The translations under genes were made by a program, and so were the position numbers. The notes beneath the pieces were generated by a model. It saw nothing but the letters and a program-made list of their open reading frames with translations, was not told where the DNA came from and did not search any database. DNA of 64,000 nt from Kuschelorhynchus macadamiae (Eukaryota > Arthropoda > Insecta > Coleoptera > Curculionidae), in contig JAUTXW010002397.1 in NCBI GenBank assembly GCA_030620095.1, forward strand, positions 215,001-279,000. The letters run 5' to 3'. Below are positions 45,223 through 55,930 of this stretch, one piece after another (the first letter of the stretch is position 1; each line of letters starts with the position of its first letter).

Positions 45223-46986
45223 ATGGCTTCCACTCGTCGTTTTTTAACAGAAAAAGAGCATCAGGAGGAGATAAAGCCTTTTGAGGCAGGTGAATCTGAT
45301 GGCAGTGATGTTCCTGAGGGATTTTCAATGGACTCTAACGAAAGTGAAACGGACGATTCGCAAGTAACTGATCAAGTAATTGACGACGATGTTAGTGCAA
45401 AATGAGAGTAGTCGGATAATGAAGACGACATTGTAAAACGAAAAGTTGTTTTTGGTAAAAATGGTTTTAAATGGTATAATAACCCGTTTTCTTCTAAAAC
45501 CAGCCGCGCTGCGAAAAAAAACATTATTGTACATCTCCCAGGTCCTAAAGGTGAAGCTCGCAAAGTGAAATCCGAACTTGACGCATGGAAACTGTTTTTT
45601 GATCTAGAGGTGTTGGACATTATTACTGAGCACACTAATAAGGAAATAACTACAAATGCCGAGCAATTTAAAATCCAGCGCTGTATTTATGCATCAGATA
45701 CCACTGAAATATGAGCTCTATTTGGACTTTGTGGGGCGCTAAAATAAAACCACATAAATATTCAGGAACTATGGTCCACAGCACATGGACCTGGAGTGTT
45801 TAAAGCCACTATGAGCAAGAACAGATTTATTTTTTGTTTTGTTTCTTTTGAGATGTCTTAGATTTGGTAATAAGACAAGGCGCAATGAAAGAAAAAAAGA
45901 CAGTTTTGTTGCTGTGAGAATCATCTGTGACAAAAACATTAAAAATTGTCAAGTAAATTATAGCCCTTCGGAGTATGTGACAGTAGACGAACAACTACTC
46001 AGTTTTAGAGGTAGATGTCCATTTAAAATGTACATTCCAAATAAACCGGATAAGTATGGCATCAAAATTGTTCTGTTGTGTGATGCTAGGACTTATTACA
46101 TGGTCAACGCAATTCCCTATATCGGTAAAGAGCAAAGACGAAGCACACTTGCAATATTAACTCAATATGTACTACAATTGGCAGAACCGATTTATAACAG
46201 CAACAGAAATATTAGAGTTGATAACTGGTTTACGTCGATTAGTTTAGCTGATCAGTTAACAAATCACGGTTTAACGTTGGTCGGAATCTTGCGAAAAATT
46301 AAACCAGAAGTACCCCCAGAATTTATAAGAGCTAAGAAATCAAACAGTATAGCATTATCTATGTTTGCCTTTGACAATAACAAAACTCTAGTGTCACATT
46401 TTCCAAAGAAAAATAAAATAATTTTTTTCTTATCTACGATGCACGATGACAATAATATTAATGAGATGACAAAAAAAACAGAAGTAAACTTGTTCTATAA
46501 TAGTACTAAGGGCGGAGTAGATACGTTCGACTTTAACTGAATAGACTATAACAACGGTATAGAGCATATATTTTTATATATTCTAAATATAATTCGAGCA
46601 ATATTTTACTAAAACTGTTGGTTTTCATGTTCACGCTTAAACAGGCTTGATTATTTCACTGTAAATTTGCCGAGAATTTTAAACCCTAAATAAAGTATAA
46701 TATATCTCAAATCTATATTTTGTATAGACAGATTTATGGAGAACCTTAAAAGGTTACAATTTATAAGTTGGCCGTAGTAATCTTTCGCATATTTTATGGT
46801 ATGCTTGACGGAGGAGCAATTAACGCATACGTCATACATAAAGCTAATAATTTTAATCCAGCAACCAAAACGATGCCCCGAAGAGAGTTTTTAAAAAACC
46901 TAGGCTTAAAACTTGTTGACCATCTCAGAAAACGACTTGAAGTACGAAATTTATCTGGATTGCTGAGGTCGTACATTAAAAATTAA
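45223..46986 (+). pseudogene. piggyBac transposase (DDE_Tnp_1_7), broken
   Basis: An ATG at 45223 starts MASTRRFLTEKEHQEEIKPF, an acidic N-terminus ending in a TGA at 45403; the frame then continues (FKWYNNPFSSKTSR). After stops near 45711-45745 and a shift near 45860, a 233-residue frame (45839-46540) carries the three catalytic regions: TVDEQLLSFRGRCPF, IRVDNWFTSISLADQL and GGVDTFD. A stop follows at once; the C-terminal part resumes at about 46768-46986 (IFYGMLDGGAINAYVI, then FLKNLGLKLVDHL) and ends in TAA. The C-terminal cysteine-rich domain is not seen. All three Asp residues are present, so the element decayed recently. Cut-and-paste enzyme, TTAA-specific. Confidence 0.9.
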
Positions 46987-47046
46987 ATAGTTTATGTTAT
47001 TTTTTTCTAAATAAATAAATTTCGAGAAATAGTTAGTTTTTATGTG

Positions 47047-47062
47047 GGGTCATATATGACCC
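47047..47062. repeat. Right subterminal palindrome of the piggyBac element
   Basis: GGGTCATATATGACCC is a perfect 16-bp palindrome, 45 bp inside the right end, matching the left palindrome in its GGGTC/GACCC arms. Confidence 0.8.
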
Positions 47063-47369
47063 ATGTTGTTTTCCATAAAACAAAATATGCATGTTGCCGT
47101 TTAAGACTTAATACTTTGGCGAATCTAAAAATCGAGATTGAACAACAAACTCGTACTAGTAAAATAAAAGTAACGATCGTAACTTTTAGACAATATAATG
47201 ATATCGGGATAATATCATTTATAATATGAATATAGGAAAACGTGGTGTGGTGTTACGTTTAAAACCTTAGGACATTAATTTGTTTGGATTTTTGTATATT
47301 AAAATATGTAAATAAATAATTGAAATAAATAAATCCAACTAAGTGAATTGGACTGAGCGTCGGTATTTG

Positions 47370-48280
47370 TTTTTCTTTTCAGACTCATCTGAACATGAAC
47401 TATATAAACAAAACACTGTTACCCTACTACTAAACTCCTTTAGACCAAATACAAGCAACTCCTACGGTAGCACAAACTCCCTTGGAGCTAGAAATAACTA
47501 TAGTGGAGGGCGAATCATGCCAACAATAACCAAAACATCCTACGTTTAAAGCCAGATTCCGCCAATAACGAAGGCAAACCTCTTCATAACGAGATAGTTA
47601 TTCGTTCGACTCATATTTGCTAAAAGGTGTAATCAAGGAGCAACGTGACGAGGTTATGAACAATTATAATATTCCAGCCAACTGTAAAGCATTAGTTCCC
47701 CCTAAGGTAAATATCGAAATTCAACCTTGTCTAAACAAGTCGGCGATTAAACGCGATAAACTTATGATGGCAGGATTATTGGCAGTGGGTACTGTCATAG
47801 AAAAAATGATTTACCTTCTAGAGCAGTCACAGGATTTGAAAATATTAGCAGACGCATGCCAGTTATTTACTAACGTTCATTCTGCCATTTCTCTGCATAG
47901 AAAAATCCGATTCATACCACACTTAAATACAGATTGCAAAAAAGCTTCCAAAACATTAGAAATAGATGAACTTTCTATTTAACAAAAAATTTGCAGAAAT
48001 AATAAAGGACGAACAAACAATTAAGAAAACACCACAAATGATAGGCAATTACGCAGGTGCCCTTCCAAGATTTTACAGGCTTGGAAAAATATTGCAAAGA
48101 TCAAATCAGGTGGAATATCAATTTAAAATGGCAAGTAATTTTTTGAACCTATTGCAGGAATTGCGAAAAATGTATTTGAAGAATATAAAATCTCTCTTAA
48201 ATATCCTCTTAAGGAACAACTTATATCGTCGTACTTTCTTGGTAAAAAAATGGGGTTTACCAATAATACCATAGATAAAC
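47370..48280 (+). pseudogene. DIRS-like gag remnant
   Basis: Plus-strand frames at 47617-47982 and 47966-48274 (a frameshift near 47970) read VIKEQRDEVMNNYNIPANCK, ALVPPKVNIEIQPCLNKSAI and LLAVGTVIEKMIYLLEQSQD, then NKKFAEIIKDEQTIKKT. The (N)C..L.PPK.N.EI......KRD.....Q...G....A pattern is that of the gag-like protein of DIRS elements. A less preserved N-terminal part begins at about 47343. The possible true N-terminus, MSKRANSPRKVEKSSKIKKL, lies at 44370-44455, before the RT fragment, which suggests rearrangement. Confidence 0.6.
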
Positions 48281-48329
48281 AGATTTTGGTTCCTAGTGAA
48301 AAAATGTTGGCTATAATTTTTTCTTTTTT

Positions 48330-48700
48330 AGTTTTAAAAAGAAAAATAAAATATTTATTAAGGGAATTTGCCATGTTAATAGGTAAACTTGTAGCTGCAT
48401 ATACAGCTACAACGTATGGTTTTTGTACATGTCAAACTTTTTGAAACAATAAAACATATTTCTCTAAAAGTTAATTGTCTAAATTACCAAAAAAAAAATT
48501 GTATTCCTGATTCATTATTACCGGAACTAGACTGGCGGTACAAACATATTGGATTAGGTCAGGATTAAAATTCAACAATGTTTTCTGTGAAATATTGTCG
48601 GATACCTTAACAGGGGTTGTGGAGTTTTTTGTGGGTAAACTAGGTGCGGTGGTTTTTTGAGACCAAAGTTAAGTTAAGATAAATTATTAAGAGATCAGAG
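48330..48700 (+). pseudogene. DIRS-like RT/RNase H tail remnant
   Basis: The plus strand reads LIGKLVAAYTATTYGFCTCQ and, after breaks, SLLPELDWRYKHIGL. IGxLVSxxPAxxYG is the connection just after the RT of DIRS-like elements. The same stretch ends copy 1 near 18.05 kb on the minus strand. The 560-bp hammerhead-bearing element follows at 48721. Confidence 0.55.
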
Positions 48701-48720
48701 CTGCATACTATTCATTAAAG

Positions 48721-49281
48721 TGACAAACAAAAATATTTTTTGGCTTTTTCGCAACTCAATAAAAATATTTAACTTTAAATAAATTGAAGCAAATATTTAA
48801 TACAATTACATACCTCAACATGTAAACTAGTCTGTCTACGGAATGTTTCTATTGATTACATTTAAAGATAACATTATAGATGGCTGCAAACTATCATTTT
48901 TTTCATATCTAAGTTATATGTCAAACAAACTGACACATTTTAAAATTTTGAAATCAATTCTTTTCTATTATTTAATGTTTCTCTCTTACGATCGGCGCAC
49001 TGATGAGTCCCGATAGGATGAAAGTATTTGTACAACTACTATGTATTTATACAAGCTTAAGGTAAATGATATAATTACTTATGCTGGCTTAAGTAATATA
49101 GTTTATATTATGTATCGAAACATTCCGTAGACAGACTAGTCTACATATTGAGGTATATAATTATATTAAATATTTGCTTCAATTTATTTAAAGTTAAATA
49201 TTTTTATTCAGTTGCGAAAAAGCCAAAAAAGATTTTTGTTTTTCAATCTAAACGCAACAAATAATCTGAAGACATTTAAAA
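48721..49281 (+). mobile_element. 560-bp element with 128-bp inverted repeats, target duplication and hammerhead-like core
   Basis: Inverted repeats lie at 48722-48849 and 49117-49244 (GGCTTTTTCGCAACT..., CTAGTCTGTCTACGGAATGT). The right repeat is followed by a 37-bp extension without a partner on the left. ATTCATTAAAG flanks both sides (48710-48720 and 49282-49292), and the paralogous copy at 17748-17759 has the single uninterrupted site. The asymmetry (inverted repeats plus a short tail on one side) and the unusual duplication length fit Penelope-like elements better than classical DNA transposons; a MULE-like MITE is the main alternative. A hammerhead core lies between the repeats. No ORF. 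Confidence 0.85.
48991..49045 (+). ncRNA. Candidate hammerhead self-cleaving ribozyme
   Basis: Core CTGATGA (49000-49006), stem II GTCC/GGAT (49007-49010 with 49016-49019; one G.U) capped by CGATA, then GAAA (49020-49023). Stem III can form from AGTA (49023-49026) with TACT (49037-49040), leaving A49041 as the cleavage-site base after the A-U pair. All invariant core bases are present, and CTGATGAGTCCC...AGGAT is very close to known animal hammerheads. The weak point is stem I: only GCA/TGT (48997-48999 with 49042-49044) is evident. The loop of stem III is itself nearly palindromic, as in hammerheads thought to act as dimers. Confidence 0.65.
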
Positions 49282-49329
49282 ATTCATTAAAGTCTTTTGC
49301 AAAACATAAAAGTAACTTATTATTGAAAT

Positions 49330-50500
49330 CAAACAGCAATTTCCTGTGTAAATCCAGGAGGAAGTATTAAATACCCATGTCTAAATATGGCCACAAAGGA
49401 ATTGTGGCAATGGTGAGAAGAAAGGGGAGAGATATTCACTCTATAAGGACATTCCAACTGGGAAATTCTTCCGTGGTCTCTTTTAAGAAAAGATGTACCA
49501 GAAACTGTAATAATATCTTCCCTAGCAGAAGGAACCCTGAAACAGTATTCGGCCTGGCTTAAAAAATTCTAGGACTTTTGTATATATCAGCAAGTAAATC
49601 CTTATGAATACAAATGGCAAACATACTTTCTTTTTTAATGGACATTTTAAACAATGGAAATTCCTTCCCATTAAATTCCTACAGATCGTCTTTTAATTCG
49701 ATATTTACTACCATAGATCGTACTGACGTAAAAATAATAAATGAATAGATAGGTATTTTACAATATTCGTCCGCCAAACCTTAAATATGCATTCACGTGG
49801 AATCCCGATCCAATTTTAAGACATTTAGAAAAATGGTATTCTATAGAAACGTTAAGTATAGAGAATTTATCATATAAGCTCGTTGCTCTTATGGCGTTAA
49901 CATCTGCCAGCAGAGTGCAGCCTCTATCTCATAAAAATTGAGAATATTAGAATATTTGAAGATAAAATTGAAATTTCAGTTTCTGACAGATTAAATATAT
50001 CTAGTAGAATACATCTTATACTCATTTTTCCTTACTTTAAACCAAGACCTGACTTGCGTGTGGTATCCACTATAGAGAATTACTTTAAAAAATCCGAAGC
50101 TTTTCGTCATCACGAAATAAAATCTTTTAGTAACTTTTAAAAAGCCAATTCACGTTGCATCTTCACAAACTATTAACCGTTATATCAAGAAAACATTATC
50201 TCTAGGAGGCATAGAGACATCCATATTCTCATCTCATAGCGTGCGCCATGCAATAACTTTTGCAGCTTACAGAGCATGTGTAAGTATAGAACAAATAAAG
50301 AATACAGCAGGTTGGAGACCCACCTTTAATACATTTTTTAAGTTCTACAATAATGCCGTAAAAAATCCAAACGTTATATTTGCTAACACTATCTTAAGTT
50401 ACACCTACTTAAATTATTATTATTTATTACTACTAAGAATACAATTTATTAAGTTTTGTGCCTGCCAAACTAAAATGAAAAATCTATTGATCTTGTAATT
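49330..50500 (+). pseudogene. DIRS-like tyrosine recombinase, copy 2
   Basis: The plus strand reads EGTLKQYSAWLKKF (N-terminal arm), LVALMALTSASRVQP (first-Arg box), DRLNISSRIHLILIF-like wording, HSVRHAITFAAYRACVSIEQ, NTAGW and FFKFYNNAV with the candidate Tyr nucleophile. The R..HxxR..Y set is present, but stops and shifts break the frame. YR enzymes integrate the circular DNA intermediate of DIRS elements. Its 3' end from 50410 onward is included in the segmental duplication. Confidence 0.75.
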
Positions 50501-50611
50501 TCGCAACAATAATAAAACAATTTTATCTAACATCTTATGAAACGCAACAATAATAAAATAATATTTAAAACAAAACATAACAGAACCTAAAATTACTACT
50601 AATCAATAAAG

Positions 50612-50800
50612 TGCTGAAAGTGTTCGCCATTTACTTCTTGGCACATGTACAGTATATCATGAAATTCTTCACGAACGTTCTGGTATATTTCGAGGGTAAT
50701 TGATGCACATATTTGTGGTATAAATCATTTAATGAGTCCGGCTGTGTAATATACACCTTCAATTTAATATATATCTGCAATTTTATTGTGTATAACCTTT
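50612..50800 (-). pseudogene. Mariner/Tc1 transposase C-terminal fragment, copy A
   Basis: Same as the better preserved fragment at 55727-55930 but with a deletion of about 12 bp. Minus strand: NVREEFHDILYMCQEVNGEHF. Confidence 0.6.
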
Positions 50801-51004
50801 TCAGTAGGTCAATTAAATCAACTTATAACTAAAACATATAGTTAAGTATTCTTATGTATACTATATTATAATCTTTTTACTATAGATTTTTTCAGTATTA
50901 CGACCTTAATTAGGTCCTGTAACTACATAACTAACTTGCCTGAGTTCCTTGATTATATTAACCCAAAAATTATTAGGAAAATCGCTTTTTACTCTGAACA
51001 TCTA

Positions 51005-51370
51005 CACTGTAATAATTATATCAAGGACAGGCGACGGAAATTTAAAGATTAATCGACTTACTTTGTTAGGATGATTAATCGTAATCTTCCAAGCTTGTCC
51101 GTAGATATGATTATTACCCAACCCACCCTGATGTAGGTACCCTATTTGACAAACGATTTTCCATCGTCGCACTTCAACGGAATGACGCAAGAGACCGACA
51201 GTTGAGAATATCAGGCGGGAAGATGAATCATTGTGATTGTAAATTTTAAAAATATTGGTGTTAATGGGTAGATTTTCGGAACTGTGTAATAATTATATCT
51301 ACGGACAAGCTGGGAAAATTACGATTAATCATCCTTACAGCTGATTAATCTTTAAATTTTAACCTTATAG
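51005..51370. repeat. Inverted-repeat structure, copy A
   Basis: The left arm (about 51040-51115: AGATTAATCGACTTA, GGATGATTAATCGTAAT, CAAGCTTGTCCGTAGATA) pairs with the right arm (about 51285-51365). The centre carries the sequence shared with 44130-44325. Copy B at 56110-56440 has lost part of the left arm. Confidence 0.75.
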
Positions 51371-51474
51371 ACGAATAAGCTATTCATACAATTTTAGATA
51401 CTGTAAATACGATATTGTATAAGGCCCCTTATAAAGATAATTAATAGTTGTATTTTAGAAGACTGATTTCCAGC

Positions 51475-52797
51475 TGTATGAAAAAGAGCTTTAATTAAAC
51501 CAATTCCTAAAGTGACTGATCCAAAGGAACCTAAAGACGTTAGACCTATAAGTATTTTGCCTCTAGTATCAAAAATTAAACAAAAACGTGTTTCTCAAAA
51601 AATAAACGATTTTGTAAACGCTTATAATATTGTATCAAGCTGTCAATCCCGATTTCGTAAAAATTTTAGTACAACGACTTGAATGATTGAAATGGTCAAC
51701 ACTGTACGAATAAACGAATATTCAAAGCATATTACCTGTATGGCCATACTTGATTTCAGCAAAGCTTTTGATACTATCAATCATATGCTGTTAGCAAAAT
51801 TGCAATACTTTGGATTTTCAAAGAAATCTATAGACTTCTTGGGTTCTTATTTCTGAAATAGATCTCACTGTGTGTCATTAAATACAAATGATTACATAAG
51901 TAAGTCGGAATATCTGCCTCTAACAACCGGTGTTTCCCAGGATTCTATTTGTATGTTGCGGATATGAATAATTGCATAAATAATTCCAAATTACAACAAT
52001 ACGCAGATGATTCTCAAATTTACATGCCTAATCCTACATCTTAAGTAGAGCAATCTCAGGAAAAGTTTAATAGTGACACCAAAAATATGAACGATTTTGC
52101 AAGAGATCACAATTTAAAATTGAATGCTTGAAAATGCAATATATTTTTTTTTGAAGTAACAAGAATATTATTAGAAGCGTTACTGATATTTTTAAAATAA
52201 AAATAAATAATCCTTTTCTTTCGGTCGTCATAGAGGCAAAGATTTTGGGTTTAATTTTCGACTCGAATCTATCAATTAAATCTTACATTAAAAATAAGAT
52301 AAAAGTAGCATATTTTCGCTTCAAAAAATTATATAGTCCAAAAAACGTATTGCTTTCAAGGACCAAGTACTATCTCTGTAACGCTCTTATTTTTTCTTTG
52401 TTAGATTAGGGGTTGGTTATTCAAAAATTATAAAATAGTTGTATGCGTTTTTCTTATAATATACAATATAGAAATCATAATGCGCACTACTTAAATGAAA
52501 ATTTTATCTTAAACATGAACAAAAATCGTAAAAAATGTCACATCTACAATCATATATATAAGATCTTGAAAACTGGGCAACCCCTAAATTTAAATGTTTT
52601 ATTCGCCATTTGTTCTGACTTTTACAACATATAAACAGTTTTATAGTATCGCAAACAAAACAGCCGGATTCCAAAAATCATTTTCTTATGTTGGAATTAA
52701 ATTGTGGAATGTTATGCCAAACTGTGTTAAAGAATTATTAATTAACAAATGTTTTAAGTATATAAAGGAACATCTGCTAAATATGCAGCGTATTTAA
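51475..52797 (+). pseudogene. Non-LTR reverse transcriptase remnant (CR1/Jockey type)
   Basis: The plus strand reads PIPKVTDPKEPKDVRPISIL, then CQSRFRKNFSTTT, LDFSKAFDTINHMLL, YLPLTTGVSQDSI (from the usual TxGVPQGSILGP) and a final IKLWNVMPNCVKELL before a TAA at 52795-52797. The FADD box is decayed (NNTQMILKF region). Many stops. No endonuclease seen. Confidence 0.75.
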
Positions 52798-52799
52798 TA

Positions 52800-53600
52800 T
52801 TAAAGTTAGGTTTTTTTTGCGTATTTTATTCATCTGCTCTTATTATTTATAATATATCTATAAATCCAAATATGTCTACGTAAACTGGTTTTGCCGAAAT
52901 ATCTATCATGTTGATATATTTCAAAAAGTTTAAACCTTGTTTTCTTTTCGGACCTTTTTCTGCCTCTCTGCGCTGCCTCGGACTGCGTCTCTGCTCAATT
53001 AGCAATTAGTAAATAGGAAATGGGATTTACGTACGTATAGTGTATAAGCTCTGCATTTAAAATATTAATTACAGTTTGATAATTTTAACGGTCTGCACCA
53101 CACATGCGTGCTAAGTACGCTGTGCTACCGGTTATGAAATTGAGGTGCAGCCCGCATTACCACCATATTGTAATTATTAATATCTTTTCATACTATTGTA
53201 TTTTTTGAAAATTGGTGGGCAATAAAATATATAACAATATAAACAGTAGCGTATAAAATTTGTTTGGAGCCCTCCCGCGAACTTTTTTAAGAGGCCCACC
53301 GTGTCATTCTAAAAAAAATTCTTAAATTATACCATTGATATATATGCCAAAAACATTTTTTTGAGAACATAACTTAATAATAGTTAAAAAAAAACACTAC
53401 GAATTTTTTCAACATAATTTAATATTGTAAATGATTAAAATATTAAAAAAACAATAAACTATTCGGAGGCCAGATTTAATCTAAATATTAATTAACAACA
53501 CAACAAACATAAAACTTCTAAAACAAAAATGAGGTACAAGATTTTTAATATTTCTAAAAACTTATAAGATATTTTAGATATACGGAATTTACCTACTGGA
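52800..53600. other. No recognisable gene
   Basis: 3' flank of the non-LTR remnant, then AT-rich sequence that from about 53160 is shared with copy B. Contains GAGCCCTCCCGCGA near 53268 and 57077. Confidence 0.4.
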
Positions 53601-53603
53601 ACG

Positions 53604-54260
53604 TTAACGTTTATACCTTAACAAAAGGAACTTGTGTACTATTTTGTCCAAATCTATATTTTTTGCTCGTTCATTTTCCACGGATATTATAGCCAATGAG
53701 CTGAAGTGATTTTTTGTTATAATAGATCCTGTGAAGCTTTTTACTAGCCTCAGCTTGGAAAAAGTTTTTTCTTGTTGAGCCGATGTAACGTGGAGTACCA
53801 GAAACAACTGAAACACAGTGTAAGCCTCAGGTATACTTCTAATTAGTAATTTTTTTTTTAATAAAATCTGAAAACTCCCTGATACTGTCAATTTTTTTTT
53901 ATTTTTTCATAAAGTAAATTTTTTAATTGTATTAGGTCCGATGAGAGATTTTGTGTTAAATCGCTAGGATATTTTTGTATTAATATTCTGACATTAGATA
54001 AAATATCAGATTCTTGTGCCGTTAACAATGTGTGTGGGCTTAAAATTCCAAATTTTGAGTTAATGTTTTTAAATGCTTCTCACCTGATTCTAAATTGAGT
54101 TAATGTTATATCCAAACAAGTATAAAAAATTGTTAACGTTTAAACGATTTTATGATTTTCAGTTGACTCATCAGGTCCTGTCTCATAAAAACTATTTTTG
54201 ACAGTCTGAACTCTTTTGTTTCAGTTGAAGTTTAATATTCCCAGATTTCGCGGTTGAAAT
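53604..54260 (-). pseudogene. hAT transposase C-terminal remnant, copy A
   Basis: The minus strand carries HVTSAQQEKTFSKLRLVKSF and SSLAIISVENERAKNIDLDK, the dimerisation tail of hAT transposases, after a more damaged upstream part (QFRIR, ILSPHTLLTAQESDILSN). A different hAT lineage from the DUF4371-type element at 19.3 kb. Confidence 0.8.
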
Positions 54261-54639
54261 TGATAACTGATATACTGTTACAAAATGTTCTCTAAGGCTT
54301 TCTAATTTAACAACAAAGAAACACTCAAACTCAAACTCATATTTACGTTACTTCTCAATTAAAAAAAAAAATGAAAATTTATAAAATAGTATACAGTGTT
54401 TATAAATATTACGGCTTTGCTTTTTTTGACTAATATTAAGTTTAAATATGTGTTTAATTATGAGAGGTATATGTAAAGATTTTCTCTAACGACATATTGA
54501 AGCTCAGAAAGTACATACCCTCTTCATCACGTACTTTCGTTGGATACAAACAAATGTTTGTTGTTAATTCTAAATAGAAGTTCTAAACGAAGGTTTAAAC
54601 GGTTATTTTTATAAGATTTTACTGTGGCGACTATTCTGT

Positions 54640-55530
54640 TTTGTTTAAATAATAAATACAAAATTTTGTACATGGTGTCTGATTATAATTTAAACGGTAC
54701 CCTAGAGACTTTATTGTATGAGATAAGAAACTTTAAATACAAAAGTTTTTTATTTTATCGGAATCGTTAGAATGCATAAGAAAAATAAACAAAAGACGAT
54801 TGGAAAGCTAGCAAATGAGCATCAGCTTCGTTATTTTAAATGGGACACCCGGTATATTTTGCGATCCTTTTTTTCTGATTTAAAAATTATATATTTTGTC
54901 AATATTTTGATAAGTAGTTTTTACAATATTTAATTATAAATTGGTAAATGCACTATACTCTGGAATTCATGCAATATGCGAATAATGGGCTTTGATTTCA
55001 ACTGTTTCTTTTTAATTATGGCCGCTAATGTCAAATTTCGTGCAAGAAGAAGTTGATATAATGGTGTTTTCCGATGTCGACAAAGTATTTATAATGAATA
55101 TGGGGTTATAATTATTATAAATAATTTAACTGAAGTTACGTGATATTTAGCAGAATTGCCAAATAATAGAGCTCCTTGTAAAATATTTTTTTATATACAC
55201 ATAATATATAGATATAAATTTTGAAGAAACAAAAAAACTTTCAAGCTAATATTTATATTCATGCAACTTGCGAATAGTAGGATTTGATTTCAATTAAATT
55301 TTAATTATGAATAAGGGCTCATCCTGTCGTGCAAGAAGAAATTGTACGCAAGGGTGTTAAAGAATAAAAATAGCAGTTAAAACAAAATAATTTATTTATA
55401 ATATTAAATTAATTTATCCATCCTCCGCCATTCGCAACACACTTTTGAAGATTTTTTTGAAATTTTCGCTTAACGGATAGTCGATATCAGTCAGATATAG
55501 TCGGGATGTATTTCGTTTAAACTTATGTTC
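54640..55530. mobile_element. Mariner-like deletion derivative: 5' end and inverted 3' end joined, copy A
   Basis: Plus-strand 5' flank (TTTTAAATGGGACACCCGGT) and the damaged start of the transposase (GCCGCTAATGTCAAATTTCG at 55021), followed after about 55270 by the transposase 3' end in the opposite orientation (reads KFQKNLQKCVANGGG on the minus strand). Both parts match the longer element at 59.4-61.3 kb. Confidence 0.65.
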
Positions 55531-55726
55531 TCTTAAATTATTATTATTTATTACTACTAAGAATACAATTTATTAAGTTTTGTGCCTGCCAAACTAAAAT
55601 GAAAAATCTATTGATCTTGTAATTTTGCAACAATAATAAAACAATTTTATCTAACATCTCATGAAACGCAACAATAATAAAATAATATTTAAAACAAAAC
55701 ATAACAGAACCTAAAATTACTACTAA

Positions 55727-55930
55727 TCAATAGTGCTGAAAGTGTTCGCCATTTACTTCTTGGCACATGTACAGTATATCATGAAATTCTTCACGAACGT
55801 TTTGGTATATTTCAAGGGTAATTGATGGACATATTTGTTTTATTTTCTGGTATAAATCATTTAATGAGTCCGGCTGTGTAATATACACCTTCAATTTAAT
55901 ATATACCTGCAATTTTATTGTGTATAGCCT
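55727..55930 (-). pseudogene. Mariner/Tc1 transposase C-terminal fragment, copy B
   Basis: A minus-strand frame of 61 residues, with DSLNDLYQKIKQICPSITLE then NVREEFHDILYMCQEVNGEH and F..HY at the stop. The closing (V.R.F..R...C.E.NG.HFEH) pattern is the usual end of insect mariner-type transposases. Confidence 0.65.

Larger units (their letters stand above)
45002..47107 (+). mobile_element. piggyBac element flanked by TTAA
   Basis: The left end is CCCTTAAACGGCAACATG; the right end, reverse complemented, is GTCTTAAACGGCAACATG (two mismatches in 18). TTAA lies at 44998-45001 and at 47108-47111. The body of 2,106 bp carries a broken piggyBac transposase. Near each end lies a GGGTC-containing palindrome. 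It interrupts the DIRS-like element. Confidence 0.93.
50410..55530. repeat. Segmental duplication, copy A
   Basis: Starts at TTAAATTATTATTATTTATT and carries, in order, the YR tail, a mariner C-terminus, DIRS-type inverted repeat, non-LTR RT, hAT C-terminus and mariner ends. Copy B (55535-59530) repeats this order but lacks about 1.37 kb equal to 51,790-53,160. The copies differ by scattered substitutions and small indels. Confidence 0.88.

Noticed and set aside
54160..54190. Minus-strand CTGATGAGTC at 54.17 kb and again at 57.96 kb as further hammerheads
   Set aside because: It lies in hAT transposase coding sequence, has no pairable stem II before a GAAA, and the second occurrence is explained by the segmental duplication.
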